DNA from: Spinellus fusiger | Lineage: Eukaryota; Mucoromycota; Mucoromycetes; Mucorales; Phycomycetaceae | Direction of reading: 5' to 3' | Length of the DNA: 64,000 bases | Assembly (NCBI GenBank): GCA_025094145.1 | Contig: JALLLS010000033.1 | Span: 285,711-349,710 of the forward strand | Part shown: in pieces, positions 49,151 through 60,080 of the stretch | Layout of the letters: every line of letters starts with the position of its first letter | Numbering within the stretch: position 1 is the stretch's first letter | Notes under the pieces: generated by a model | Seen by the model: the letters and a program-made list of their open reading frames with translations, nothing else | What the model was told of the DNA's origin: nothing | Database searches by the model: none | Made by a program: the position numbers and the translations under genes

Positions 49151-49364
49151 TAATAATGCAAGTGCTTAATGAAGCTTACTGCTACCCAGAGACAAAGAAA
49201 AAGATACAAAAAGTTCAAAAGGACAAAAGAACAAAAAAGACAGGCAAAGAAAAAGAAACTAAGACTACTGGGCCTCTTGGCTGTTCCTGCTCTCCACTCT
49301 GCAGCTGCTCTAAACATTGTGGCAGTGAGAGGGAGGAAGACAGAGAACCAGACCAAAAAGCTGT

Positions 49365-50012
49365 TCAATCATGAATTGCTGTTGCTTGTGTACTCCACAC
49401 CAAGCCAGGACTGGGGTCAGAACTGTAATCTCTCTCAGGATTACACAGCTGGTCAAAATGCCATAGGATTGTCAGAAGAGGGACCCAAAAGGAAGGACAG
49501 GCAGAAGAAGAGAGAGGAAGACAAGAGATTGCATGGTCAACTGGGTGACTTAGTGGTGGTGCAGGTGGTAGTAATAACCAAAGATGTGCTGGGACAAATG
49601 GGCAGATTCTTAGGTGTCTTCTGGATATGTGTTCAGCATCACTGCATTGACATGGCCTAGGCTTTCCAGGGAGCCACCCCATTCTCCAACAAACAAGTCT
49701 GCTTCTGTCATGCCTGGCAGCAGGAAGTTACAGAATAGGGTCCACCCCAATGGTTGGGCTACAGGCCTTGATCAGAACCTGGTCTGTTGCTGCTATGAAT
49801 TTGTCAAAATGCAGTTGACGTTGTGTTTCTAGATATGCCTTCAGTTTAGCATCAGTGTTGAGAGGCTCTTCAGGCAGGGATCTGTACAGTGGGTTATTTT
49901 GTAGGGGCAACAGTGGAGACTGGCCTTGTTGTTCATCTGACAGGAGAGTAAGGAGACAGTGGGAAGGAAGAGTTCTGGCACAAATACAGAATCTTGTTTG
50001 GAGTGTTTCCAT
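49365..50012 (-). pseudogene. LINE-B ORF2 C-terminal part with zinc-finger-like motif
   Basis: Continuation of ORF2 (NNPLYRSLPEEPLNTDAKL, LETQRQLHFDKFIAATDQ) and, in another frame, CQCSDAEHISRRHLRICPFV. This is a C-C-H-C-type motif like those at the ends of fungal LINE ORF2 proteins. Stop at about 49365. Confidence 0.75.
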
Positions 50013-51263
50013 TCAAAACTGTATGCTTTGTAAGTTACTGATGTGTTTCAGTACCACTGTAGAGCTGGTAGGATGACATCCTAGGATCATTCTCAGACAC
50101 CTGTCTTGGATCTTTTCTACTGCCTTGACATTCTTCTTCTTCAATGTAGATATGGCCAGGCCATATTCAAACTTGGGCCTTATGAAGGTCTTGTAGAGAC
50201 GTGTGCTCAGAAGCAGAGAAAAACCAGAACAAGAGGCACCAACTGCATGCAACGTTGACATGGCTAACAGGGCACCTGGCTGTCTGTGCACTGGGATGGA
50301 GGCTGGGTTTATACTGTGGGCTCTAAAGGGCATGCCTAGGTAGATAAATTCATTGATAAGTGGCACTAACTCTCCATACAAAGTGTAGTTTGTTCTGATT
50401 AGTGGGTCTTGTTGGACTATTGCACACTTTGATGGACTCCATCTGAAACCCAGAGACAGTGAGTGTTGTTCTGCTACTTGCAGCATGCTTTGGACTTCCT
50501 GGGGACTACCAATGATGGCTATGTCATCTGCAAAGAAGAGAGAGTTGATGACTGTTGGTCTTGGTTCTGGCAGAGCATTGGATGAATCTAGTAAGTAGTT
50601 GTACTCTCTCAGTGAAGATGGTGAAGTAGATGAGACAACTGTTGGAGAACATACAAAAGGTATAGACCTGAAGGCAGCTGGAAGAGAGTTAATGTATATG
50701 GAATACAAGTGAGGACTTAGCACTGATCCCTGAAGCACTCCAGTCACAGGGACAAAAGCAGAAGAGACATAGTTGCTCAGTAGAACACTGATGGAGACCT
50801 CATCAAACATGTTGACTAGAAGTGCCAGGAAAGCAGGTGGGGTGTTTCTCTTTTTGAGAGCATTCCATATCACTCTACAGTCAACTGTGTCATAAGCTGC
50901 CTTGATGTCCAGATAGGCCACTACTGGGTACTTGTGATGCTGTTTGTAGTGCTGGCTGATGATACTGTGAAGGCACAGGGCCTGGTCAAGAGCACCTCTT
51001 CTTGGTCTAAAACCACCTTGGGCCATGTCCAGAGGTGGGGAGAACTTATGCAACATGGGTGCAAGACACATTTCAAACAGCTTCCTCACTACTGAGGTAA
51101 GAGAAATAGGCCTATAGTTGGCAGGATTGTCTGGACTACCCTTCTTGTAGATAGGAAAGACCTGTGCTTGGCGCCATGGTGAGGGGACATAGGCCCATTG
51201 CCAGCAAACTGTAAACAAGTTAGACAGAACAGGTGTAATCACAAACTTGATGGACTTGATCAT
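50013..51263 (-). pseudogene. LINE-B ORF2 reverse transcriptase domain
   Basis: Uninterrupted 416 codons with all RT blocks: PIYKKGSPDNPANYRPISL, GGFRPRRGALDQALCLHSI, VVAYLDIKAAYDTVDCRVI (motif A Asp), GVLQGSVLSPHLYSIYINSL (motif B), VINSLFFADDIAIIGSP (F-A-D-D, catalytic Asp pair intact), SLGFRWSPSKCAI and FIYLGMPF. The block order is that of Jockey/Tad/I-type LINEs. The catalytic core looks competent, but the ORF is separated from its endonuclease by frame breaks. Confidence 0.9.
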
Positions 51264-51296
51264 CTCTGCTCTGATGTGGTCTGAACCTGGTGTTTT

Positions 51297-52643
51297 TCAA
51301 GATGGCAGAAAGGCAATCCAGTGTAATACATCTGCTAAAGTCAAAGGTGCATTGCTAGCAGAGAAAGGTAGCTGTGGTAATGGTGGTGCTGGTGCAGGTT
51401 GTCTTACTTCAGGCAGAATACCTCCACTGTAGACAGTCTCCAAGTGTCTTCCCATTGCTGTGGCAGCTGCTTCTGGTCCATCAGGGTGCTGGTATGTGGT
51501 CTGCTTCTGCCTACGTTGTCTCAGCTGCTTGATCTTTGAGGTTGTCTTTGCAAAGTCTCTCTTCATTGCCTGACAGAAGGCATGCCATGCTCTTCTTTTG
51601 GCAGCCTGCACTTCACTTCTAAATGATACTACTGCTGCTTGGTGCTTCTCCCACCAGTAGACTTTGTCAAGGCCAACAGCACGTCTCCATCCTCTGTAGT
51701 GTCTATCTCTCAGGTCAGCTACCTCCTTTAGTTATGTAGACCAAAAGGCCTTCCAGTGTGTGGGTCTTGGACATTTGCTACCAACAGAGAGATCAAGTGC
51801 CTTGTATATGTTGTTGTTAAATTGCTCAGTCAACTGGTCAATGGGAGGCTGTGATCTTGGTGGAGAGGCTACTAAGGCTGCTAGCTCTGTGCTAAGACTT
51901 TGTGACAATGTCTGGAAATGGTGTGCATACAGCTTACCAACGTCAGGCTCCTTCAATCTAGACAAGTTCCATAGTCTTCTGAGAGGTGGTGGTGAGAGGT
52001 GAAAGTCAGAGAGATCATAATCAAAAGACAAAGTGAGAAGTCTATGATCAGAGTTCAGTGAGTGCTTGGTATCAACCTCTATGCATGCATTGGTAAGTGG
52101 TGTGTTGGTGATGAAGAGGTCAATGATGCTACTAAGCTGTTGCTGTTGCCTGAATGAGATGTAGGTAGGCTGACCAAATGCAAAAGAAGAGTTCAGGACT
52201 GCCAGGCCTTGTTCTTCCATCCAAAAAAGCAAGGCATTTCCTCTGGAGTTGGATGCATGATCACCAACTTCAAAGGAATGGTATTGAGAACCTCTAGGGC
52301 TTCTTCAGTGGATAGGGAGGGGGGAAGGTAAAGGCATACAATTCTAATGGATCCAAATTGGACTCCAAGGGTATAGGGGGTGGGCATAGGGATATGGGTG
52401 ACATAATAGGGGCATAGGGGAGAGATGAGAGCACAGATACCCATGGAGCCACAGTAGTTGCCTACCACTGGCTTACCATAAGTGTGGAACTGTGTCCATG
52501 ATGTGGAGAGGAGTGAGGGAGAAAGGAGCCACGTTTCTGTGATGAAGAGCATAGTAAATGAGTGTGTGTGTTGCATAATGTCATGTACCAAAGACTGTCA
52601 AAGTCCATTGGCATTCCAGAGTCCCAGAGAGACTCTATTCATA
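51297..52643 (-). pseudogene. LINE-B ORF2 endonuclease part, broken
   Basis: The ATG overlaps the ORF1 stop (TATGAATAG). A TGA interrupts after LGLWNANGL at about 52600, where the intact copy has Gln. Then FTMLFITETWLLSPSLLS, SMGICALISPL and RIVCLYLPPSL; a frame break near 52200; then IIDLFITNTP and LNSDHRLLTLSFDYD (SDH motif). Linker peptides HPDGPEAAATAMGRHLETVYSG match the plus-strand copy. Confidence 0.85.
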
Positions 52644-53816
52644 AGTTGTGTTTTCTTCTGAGGCATCTAGCATTTCTTCATCTGTTTGTGGTGCCTTAAA
52701 TGCTATTGATGCCCTGTCTCTGTCCTGGTACTGCTTCCTCTTGTTGGGGTTCTCAGGGATCTGGGATTCTTCAATCCATCCTACCTCAGCAAATGCTGTG
52801 GCCACAGAGAAGGCTGTGTGGGGGCGCATGTAGGCAATGGCCTGGAGGCATCTGCTCTCATGCAGGTGGATGGCTTCTGAGGCCAGGTTCTCTTTTGACA
52901 GTGTTGCATATTTGGGATCAGCAAGGTGCTCTGGTGCTGTAGGATCAAAGTCCTTGTAGGTGGTGATGCCAGCCTTTTCCAAGAGAGACAGCACTTCTGG
53001 CTCATACTGAAGGTGCACCAACAGGCCAATGACAGATCTGGCAGGGAAACAGACATCCAGGATGCGTCCAGTATCAAAGCCAAGGGTTCTGAGGAGCTTA
53101 TGCACTTCTGGATGGTTCATGCATCTTCCATAGGGGATGTACACATAGTTGTACCCTTGTTCACCTACTGAGACAGTGAAGGCTCTTGTTGCAGCAGCAA
53201 CACGTCTCTCTGAAGGCTGTGACCTCTTGACAGGAGCCTTGGCATGTTTCTTGGCCACTGTGGCCCAAGAAGAGTCCTTGACAGTAGGCAGACCTTGTAG
53301 TGGATCAGTTGCTCTACTCTTTGGTGTCTGTGTTTCCTTTAGTGTCAGGACATTGGTGGGGGCTGGGACTGTTGGTGATGCTGCTGCTGCTTTGAGGGCA
53401 CTGATCTCTGCCTCCAGAGCCTTGACTGTCCCTTGCAGTCTTGAGTTTTCTTCCAGGAGTCTCTCAAAAGCATCAAGCTTTTGCTGCTGCTGGTGATTCT
53501 GCTGTCTGACCTGAGTTATCTCAGTAGAGAGCAAAGTCAACACCAAAATAATGTCAGCTTGGGAGGGAGCAGCTGTGTTTTGCTGCAACTGCAGCAACTG
53601 TTGGTGGGTATTCCCAAAAGACATGGTGTATCTACTGCTATTCAAGTGGTGTAGACTTGAAACTTGGACAGTAGGTGGGGAGGTGGGTGATGTTGATGGA
53701 TGGATAGTATTTGTAGATGGATGCAGCATTTTGGTGATGGATGGATTATTTTCAAATTTGGATAGACTTGCAATTTTGCTTTTGAAAAAAGTGTTGCTTA
53801 GCAGAAAGTGATGCAT
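52635..53816 (-). CDS. LINE-B ORF1 protein (coiled coil, no zinc knuckle)
   Basis: Open 393-codon frame; the start used by the element is probably MSFGNTHQQ at about 53624. A Gln-rich coiled coil (EITQVRQQNHQQQQKLDAF, LLEENSRLQGTVKALEAEI) is followed by DSSWATVAKKH. Then comes a ~230-residue domain: YVYIPYGRCMNHPEVHKLL, ILDVCFPARSVIGLLVH, EHLADPKYATLS and VATAFAEVGWIEESQ. The same domain is in the plus-strand copy (61609-62592). I know no named family for it. It probably acts as the RNA-binding/nucleation protein of the LINE particle, by analogy. Confidence 0.8.
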   Translation of the reverse strand: MHHFLLSNTFFKSKIASLSKFENNPSITKMLHPSTNTIHPSTSPTSPPTVQVSSLHHLNSSRYTMSFGNTHQQLLQLQQNTAAPSQADIILVLTLLSTEITQVRQQNHQQQQKLDAFERLLEENSRLQGTVKALEAEISALKAAAASPTVPAPTNVLTLKETQTPKSRATDPLQGLPTVKDSSWATVAKKHAKAPVKRSQPSERRVAAATRAFTVSVGEQGYNYVYIPYGRCMNHPEVHKLLRTLGFDTGRILDVCFPARSVIGLLVHLQYEPEVLSLLEKAGITTYKDFDPTAPEHLADPKYATLSKENLASEAIHLHESRCLQAIAYMRPHTAFSVATAFAEVGWIEESQIPENPNKRKQYQDRDRASIAFKAPQTDEEMLDASEENTTYE

Positions 53817-54389
53817 GTGGTACTTATGGGTGTGTGTATGATGGATAGAAAGGTAGAGTAATAGGGTAAGAAAAGGGTTCAGAATAGAAATTGGAGGTAG
53901 GGTTTGTGAACAAATAAAAAGAGTAGGGGAATAGTCTGTTTAATTGAATAGACTATGAAAACAAATAAGAATGATACTTTGCAACACAACAGTGAAGCAA
54001 AAGGAAACAGATAAAAGGGGAAAAACAGTACACACAGGTACAAAATAACAGAATGCAATCAATACTTTGCTAAGAATTGATTTGTAAATAACAATGATAC
54101 TTCACAAGAAAACACAGTAGCACTGCCCACAACTTGTATCAGAAGATATCAAAAGAAAATAATAGAAGAATAAAAGATAATAGAAGATCTTGGAGTAGTA
54201 TTTGACAATTTATTTCAGTTCTTGGTTAATGGGATATTTATACTAAAGAACTAAATGTTAAAATAGAGAATGATTTCATAAGAAATCAATCTTAGAGAAA
54301 ATGAATTAAGACAATTGCATTGTTACTACATCATGAATGAATAACAACTACAAATTTAATAAGCCAAACTAGCATTGTTACAAGAATAA

Positions 54390-54870
54390 ATCATAATGAT
54401 GATTCTTCAGGAGAAAAGGAAAAGGAAAAAGAAACTAAAATAGTGCCATTGAGATGAACTCATAGTAATGAAGTTATCCACTGCAAAAGCAACTAAAATA
54501 GTGTAAAGAAATACATCATAGAAAAGAGAAAACAAGTTTAGGTAGAAAACAGAATAGTATGAGAAAAAGAGTAAAGAAAGGAAAAGGATTGTGGGACAAG
54601 AGCATTGATCTCTTTACCACATACAGAAAACATCAGAAACATATTGATTTCCAAAAGAGGAAGAAAAGAGAAGACCAACACAAAAGGAAAAGAAAGAGAA
54701 ACAGAACCAAAAAGGAAATAGTCGAGGAACAGAGAAATTTGTAAAGTCAATTCCCTGCACTACACTTGGCAGTCACTAAGGCCGGGAAGCTCACAACACC
54801 ACGTGTCAAAAGAGAGATGCCTGGCTAGCTCAGGTTAAAGATTTTTATTTTAGGAGTATTTTTCACAAGC
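54390..54870 (-). repeat. LINE-B 3' terminal region, copy 2, 5' of LINE-B copy 1
   Basis: Same orientation as the element and located on its 5' side. It is either the remains of an older LINE-B insertion in tandem, or a terminal repeat carried by the element. It ends at about 54870 near AAAGATTTTTATTTTAGGAG. Confidence 0.88.
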
Positions 54871-54999
54871 TAGAAATAGTATAGTGACTCCAACAGACAT
54901 ATTAGGGAAGCATAATTTACATATAAGAATAGGAACATAGAATGAAAGGAAAGGAATTGAAATACAGACAAATTACTAAGACTAAGACTTATTTGAAAG

Positions 55000-55355
55000 A
55001 TAGGAAAGATTGCTTAATTAAGCCCATGAGGGCATCCTTCCACCTGCCAGCACCCCAAGACCAGACCAGCCAAACCAGGAACCACACCAGAAAGAAAACA
55101 GCATTAAACCCTTTTTGGGCATATATGAACATAAGGACTGCAAGGCAGTGCCTGCATGGGAGGGAAAAGGACAGGACGCATGGTTGAAACCACCAGCCAA
55201 GACCGCAAAACCAAAGGCAGTCCCCCACCTTGCCAGAAAATTAGTAGGGGCTGGGATGCCTGTTTTAGAGCAGAGATTGTTCTTCCCTGGGATTTGAACC
55301 TGCAACCTCTGCAATGCTTAGCAGATCTTATTACCAACTTGGCCAAACCAAACAT
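55000..55355 (-). mobile_element. tRNA-like SINE
   Basis: On the minus strand an A box (TGGCCAAGTTGG, 55345-55334) and a B box (GGTTCAAATCC, 55300-55290) stand at tRNA spacing. The acceptor and T stems do not pair, and the anticodon loop (TCTGC/GCAGA stem) has an odd size, so it is not a tRNA gene. About 300 bp of unrelated body follow. This layout is that of a tRNA-derived SINE. No other copy is visible in the window; the 3' end is approximate. Confidence 0.6.
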
Positions 55356-55359
55356 CTCG

Positions 55360-55432
55360 GCCCGGCTAGCTCAATCGGTAGAGCGTGAGACTCTTAATCT
55401 CAAGGTTGGGGGTTCGACCCCCCCGTTGGGCT
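55360..55432 (+). tRNA. tRNA-Lys (anticodon CTT)
   Basis: 73 nt. Acceptor GCCCGGC pairs with GTTGGGC (two G-T pairs), D arm GCTCAATCGGTAGAGC, anticodon arm TGAGACTCTTAATCTCA with CTT in the loop, and T arm GGGGGTTCGACCCCC. A and B boxes are intact. Followed at once by a T run (TTATTTTTT), a Pol III terminator. No intron. Confidence 0.95.
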
Positions 55433-55609
55433 TATTTTTTGCTTCAGGAAAATGGCCTTTTAGTGTTCATTTAGTTTTTTTTTGTAAAGGAAACTGTGCT
55501 CAAATTTATTGTGAACATCTAAATTAGGAAGCTAAAAGAGAATTACTATTTTTTGTTTTATATGCTTTAATTTTTTTTATGGATTTTTGTTATATGAGTT
55601 AAGGGCTTG

Positions 55610-57060
55610 AAAGGAGATCAGAGCCTTTGGTGAGGGATTGACCAGATCCATTTCAGCAGTAAACTGTTGTAGATGTCTGGTGGAAAAAGAGAGGACAAAA
55701 GGAGAGGTAAAAAACTAGTATTGGAAAATGGTGAGCCAATGGTGGTACCAAAGTGCAAGCAGGAAACAGTTGAAAGTGATGATAGCAGGAAGAAAAATTT
55801 TGAACAAGGTAGAGACAGTGAGAAGAAGGCTTCTTGAAAGCTTGATGCTGTGAGCATTATACTAAAGTGCATGGACCAACAATGAGACCAAACCAAGAAC
55901 TTGACAGGGCATAGGAAGAGGAAGTATTCTAATCAATCCTTCTCAAGACTACATATGGGGCATATAGAGGTAGGTAACTTTTGGGGCATAATGGTATAGA
56001 GTATAGATCAGAATGAGAGTTTCTTATGGAGGATGCAATACCATAGTGTATGGACCTGATGGTGAGCCTGGAAAGACTAAAAGAAACAGCACTGCTTGGT
56101 GCTTAGGGGAGGATTAAGGACAGAAGGGGGGTGATTGCTGTTTTCATAGATACAATGAAAGAAACAAGGGAACATACAGGATCATGTGGAAGGAGTGACA
56201 AGACTGGTGTAATAAACCTGAGACATCTTTAGGATAGTGCACATATTATCTATCAAGAGAATGACAAGAGTATAGAAGACCAAGTATATTAGATAGCTAA
56301 TATTAACTGTGAAAAAGGTATGAAAGTCTCTTATTTCAGAAGGAATAATAAAGAAGTTGTTTTTTGCTTGTTGTTAAGTATTGTTAAACTGTCTGAGAAG
56401 CAGTCATTTGCTTAAAGAAGTCAATAGATAAAGAACAAGTGCCTAAAGCATCTAAATCTGTTGTTGTGTCCCATTCCCCCTGTCCTACCACATTTATGCA
56501 TTACCATTACTCTCAAGACCTGTTACTCTACTAGTGGCCAATTGCCTACACTTTCATCTCACTAGTAGCTCCTTCTATTATCACAGTGCCAATTATTACA
56601 CTGGTAAGAAGAGGAAGTGGATCTACATTATTGCCAGACATAGTTGGAAGATCTGGGTGGTAGTAGTAGATTTGTTTGAGGGGGAATGTGGTGCATAGAA
56701 GAAAATTCTGGAGGAAAAGAGCTTTGGAGTCAAGGTGCCAGAAATACTTGCATATGATGTATAGGGATCTTGATAGCTCTTTTTGGTATTGTCTGTGCAG
56801 TAGACATGATGCAGTATCAGTGAAAGGCATTGTACACCAGGAGGTGGTGCCATGAGCAAGAGAAGAGAATAGTGGGTAGGACTAAGTGCATGTAAAGGAC
56901 AATAGAAGGGTAAGGAATGTGGGGATGTTGTGAATTGCAAAAAGAAAGTTGTGGGTGTTAAATTCCAAGAAAGAATATCAGACTCAAGAACAAGATGCTT
57001 TTATTAAAACAATTTTGACAGGTCTAATTATACTAAATAGACAGGTGGCTGTGTACTAAG
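55610..57060 (-). pseudogene. LINE-A relic (ORF2 C-terminal region and leader-like segment)
   Basis: Minus-strand peptides SCLHFGTTIGSPFSNTSFL (about 55740) and HDTASCLLHRQYQKELSRSL-like stretches resemble the decayed RT-distal part of LINE-A copy 1 (GITIGCSYSIMYLLPPL). The segment 56530-56600 matches the leader of LINE-A copy 2 (GGAGCTACTAGTGAGATGAA). Badly degraded, several stops per frame. Confidence 0.55.
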
Positions 57061-57089
57061 TATGATCTGTTGCTGTTTTAGGATGCTTG

Positions 57090-57615
57090 TGTTGTGTTCT
57101 GACTTCAATCCAAAGATTCTTCATGAATAGGTCAAGATGAGTAGTATGCTGTGACATTCAGAATCCTCTATGAAAGCTTGAGTGCACACAAGTACCATAG
57201 TACATCTCTGTATCATCTTATTGATCAGTCATAACTACAAATCAATCTTCCAAGCTCAAATTATTATTGGACACTTAATGAGCTGCCTTCATCTATAAAT
57301 TCTTAGTGGATTAAATAAAACCTATCAAAGGCAATTAAAAGTGGACATAATAGATGGCTCTATAATGGTGTGCTTATTCAATGAACCAACCATAAGGCTA
57401 CACCTATGTAAACTACCATAGGATAAATCATCTACACCAACCATACAGTTGCATCTATCAATAAGCTATGCCATGGACTAATCATTAACTACCAAAAGGT
57501 AGAATGCCACTGAAGCATAAGCACCCACAAAAAGTATAAATAATGAACCACTCTTCACTTAATAAAAATTATCTTTGTTCAGTCTTGTTATTTTCTACTT
57601 GTCTGAATAATCACA
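57090..57615 (+). mobile_element. Solo LTR-A, 526 bp
   Basis: TGTTGTGTTCTGAC ... GAATAATCACA. About 50 bp shorter than the other two copies, mainly from loss of one palindromic CCATAAGG-type unit. TATA box and AATAAA are retained. Flanks GCTTG/AGCAG show no target duplication. It abuts a truncated Tc1 element on the right. Confidence 0.85.
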
Positions 57616-57616
57616 A

Positions 57617-57930
57617 GCAGTCAGAAAGAAGATGACCCCAAGGAGCACCCTCCAGGATCTGAAGGCTCTTCTGGTGCAAGAGTGGGAAAAAATACCCAGG
57701 ACTGTCACCAACACCCTCATTGACAGCATGCATTGGAGATGTAGGGCTGTTATTAAGGCCAAGGGTGGAAACACCAAATACTAAGGGTTTCCACCTAATA
57801 AATCTGTATATATTATCTTGACCTTCTTTATACTTTATCCAATTTTCAAGTCTCTACTGTGTGTTTAATGTGTGTTTTTATGACAAAGAATGAGTATTTC
57901 CATAAACAAGAATCATATTGGAATGTAAAA
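57617..57930 (+). pseudogene. C-terminus and 3' end of a Tc1/mariner, family S
   Basis: Reads STLQDLKALLVQEWEKIPRT, VTNTLIDSMHWRCRAVIKAK and GGNTKY then stop. This is the standard C-terminal tail of Tc1-like transposases. The 3' non-coding part (TTTTCAAGTCTCTACTGTGT, then GACAAAGAATGAGTATTT) matches the end of the family S copy at 10860-10960. The 5' part is cut off at the LTR-A end. Confidence 0.85.
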
Positions 57931-58234
57931 AATATTTTAGATTTTTGATGTGACACTGTATTATTACATCAATAATTAATCAAAATATTGATGAAGATAA
58001 ATGTTCATCTATACACCAGGAGATTTTTGGGATATAAAAGGAAATATTCTGAGGATAAAATCAAAATCTTCTTATGATTAGCTAATGTGTTTGAAAATGC
58101 CTTTTTGTTGTCCAGATGGTCAATTTCAAACTCTGTCTGCCTATCAGAACAAAGATAATTGACTTTGCAATTAAAAAGTACAGAATTGGCTGTAAAGACA
58201 AGAAATAGAAGAATCACCCCAAAATTACAACTCA

Positions 58235-59085
58235 GTCACTGCATTTATTGTTTAACATAATGTGTTAACTATAAGCCCACACTATTTGCAGTATAACACT
58301 GCTTAAAGAATATTTATTATAGAACACACTGAATTAACTCAAGTAATCTTTGTCCATAAAATAAAACCAAATTCACTTACATTGAGAACTGTATAGTCAT
58401 TTATTGACTCAGTATTCATAATCACTTCAGTAACTATATTATTGTAACTGGTATTAACAGTGGTACTTAATGATTACAAAGTATTGTTTCTAATACTGGG
58501 CTTTAGGCTTAAGGCAAAAAGAGTGTGAATTGTTTGACTTGTGAATTTTATGAGTGGAGGCTAGTGTATACATTACCAGAATAGAGAAAGAAAAATTATT
58601 TGTTTTGATAATCCCATCCTTTTGTTATTTCTCACATTGCACATACAACTTAATGCCTAAGTACCCATCAAGATGAACATAAATAAACAAGGTAATGTGC
58701 CATTATTAACAAAGAGAAACAATAGAAAGAGGTGATAGACACCACCAAGGACAATTCTAGTGATAGAAAGGTAAGCAGTGTCTTCATCTGGGCTTGAGTT
58801 CAATGTAATTCACAAAACACTCATTGTATTGCTATTAGGCAAGTGAAGACTCTTCTCAAGTCAGTCTCAGGTAGTCTTCTTCCTTCTATACTGTCTAAGG
58901 TGTCTAGGCTGTCTAGGCTGTCTAGGGTATACCCCTGAGCATAGTTATCTATCTTCCAAGAATAAAGCACAAGGCCTTTAGGTTGTGAATTCTATTGCTA
59001 TGAAGGAATATGCCTAGAACAGCAGTAGCTATAGTAATAGTATAGTATTAGCTACAGTATTATTAGCTATATTATTATAACAAAC
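58235..59085. repeat. Long dispersed repeat, inverted partner of 25190-26050
   Basis: See 25190-26050. Contains CTAGGTGTCTAGGCTGTCTAGG short tandem units (about 58900) that are expanded relative to the partner. Confidence 0.7.
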
Positions 59086-59544
59086 AATTTTATTCATAAT
59101 GTCATGAAGACATTTTCCATATTTGGATGGATCACTTCTTTTGGAATGAGCACTCATTTATTACCAAACTAAGAAGGAGACTCTATTGAATATCAAGGGA
59201 TGTTGATAGTTCATAGCATTTCAATAGTTAGCCCCTGAATCTATACAATTAGAAAAGTATAAAAGACATAGTAATTCCATTTAATAAACAACAGAGTTTA
59301 ACTACACATTCTACTGTTCCATATACCTTTGGCCTAAAAACCCAAAGACAACAATAAACAATATTTTTATTGATAATATAATTTGATATTGAGGTATTCC
59401 ATAAAAGGTAAGAAAAATTTGGATACTTGCAAACCTTTGATTTCAATTACAGTTCCATAAAAGGCAAGAAATTTTTGGTTTTAAAAGGCAAAGATATCAT
59501 TGCTTAAAGGCCAGAAAAATCTCCTGGTGTGTAATTAATCTTAT

Positions 59545-59659
59545 ATTGGCTATATCTTAGAAGATGTATATAATTAGTCTTTGGACTTATAGAATAAAGT
59601 CTTTGAGAAATATACCTTTTACCTACTTAACACACCTCTTGTTTATTTGGGCTTTTGAA
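59545..59659 (+). mobile_element. Partial LTR related to the Ty3-like element
   Basis: Matches the 3' half of the 31718-31931 LTR: TTAGTCTTTGGA, AAAGTCTTTGAGAAATATACC, TTAACACACCTCTTG and GGGCTTTTGAAC. Divergent, and the 5' half is not recognisable. Confidence 0.75.
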
Positions 59660-59895
59660 CTGTTATGATGTCACTTTCTTTTTATGGATAATGACATCTT
59701 TAGTGAAGAAGCCAACTGGAAAAAGAAAGGTGAACAGTTGAAATCAGACTAAAGGATAGCTTGTCCTGAAGATGCAATTATTATATCATAAGTTAGCAGA
59801 AGTAGTGCATAGAAATAGTATAAAAGAAGTATGCAATTGAATGAATAAAGGACAGAGTTGAACTAGACATTAACTGACTGGATTTCCTTTGATAT

Positions 59896-60080
59896 TGTTA
59901 AAAAACCCAAAGGCAAAAGGTGTAGTTTAGGAATGTAATAGACATATTTCTCAAATTGCTTCTGCTATGAATTGAGCAGGCTTATATACTTTTTCTTCTA
60001 AGTTACATTGACTTCTTTTTGCAACAACAAGTCTTATGGGGATTCAGGGGTGTATGTTTTTCATCCTCTATTTTCCAACA
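59896..60080 (-). mobile_element. Solo LTR-B, 185 bp, with ATAT duplication
   Basis: Complete TGTT...AACA element in reverse orientation, flanked on both sides by ATAT. The best-preserved LTR-B copy and the clearest evidence that the family makes 4-bp target duplications. Confidence 0.88.

Larger units (their letters stand above)
48645..54390 (-). mobile_element. LINE-B copy 1, near full length, lightly decayed
   Basis: About 5.7 kb: 5' leader (54390-53640), ORF1 with coiled coil, ORF2 with endonuclease, RT and C-terminal zinc motif, and a ~700-bp 3' non-coding part (49365-48645). ORF1 is open. ORF2 has a premature TGA near its start and a small number of frame breaks, so it is inactive but young. 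The terminal 500 bp recurs directly at 54390-54870. Confidence 0.9.

Noticed and set aside
42769..54000. Many long frames antisense to LINE ORFs (for example 52648-53811 +, 44717-46389 -)
   Set aside because: Shadows created by the C-rich or G-rich coding strands of the LINEs; no domains of their own.
55290..55360. Minus-strand tRNA gene candidate next to tRNA-Lys
   Set aside because: A and B boxes are present but acceptor and T stems do not pair and the anticodon loop size is wrong; treated as a SINE head.
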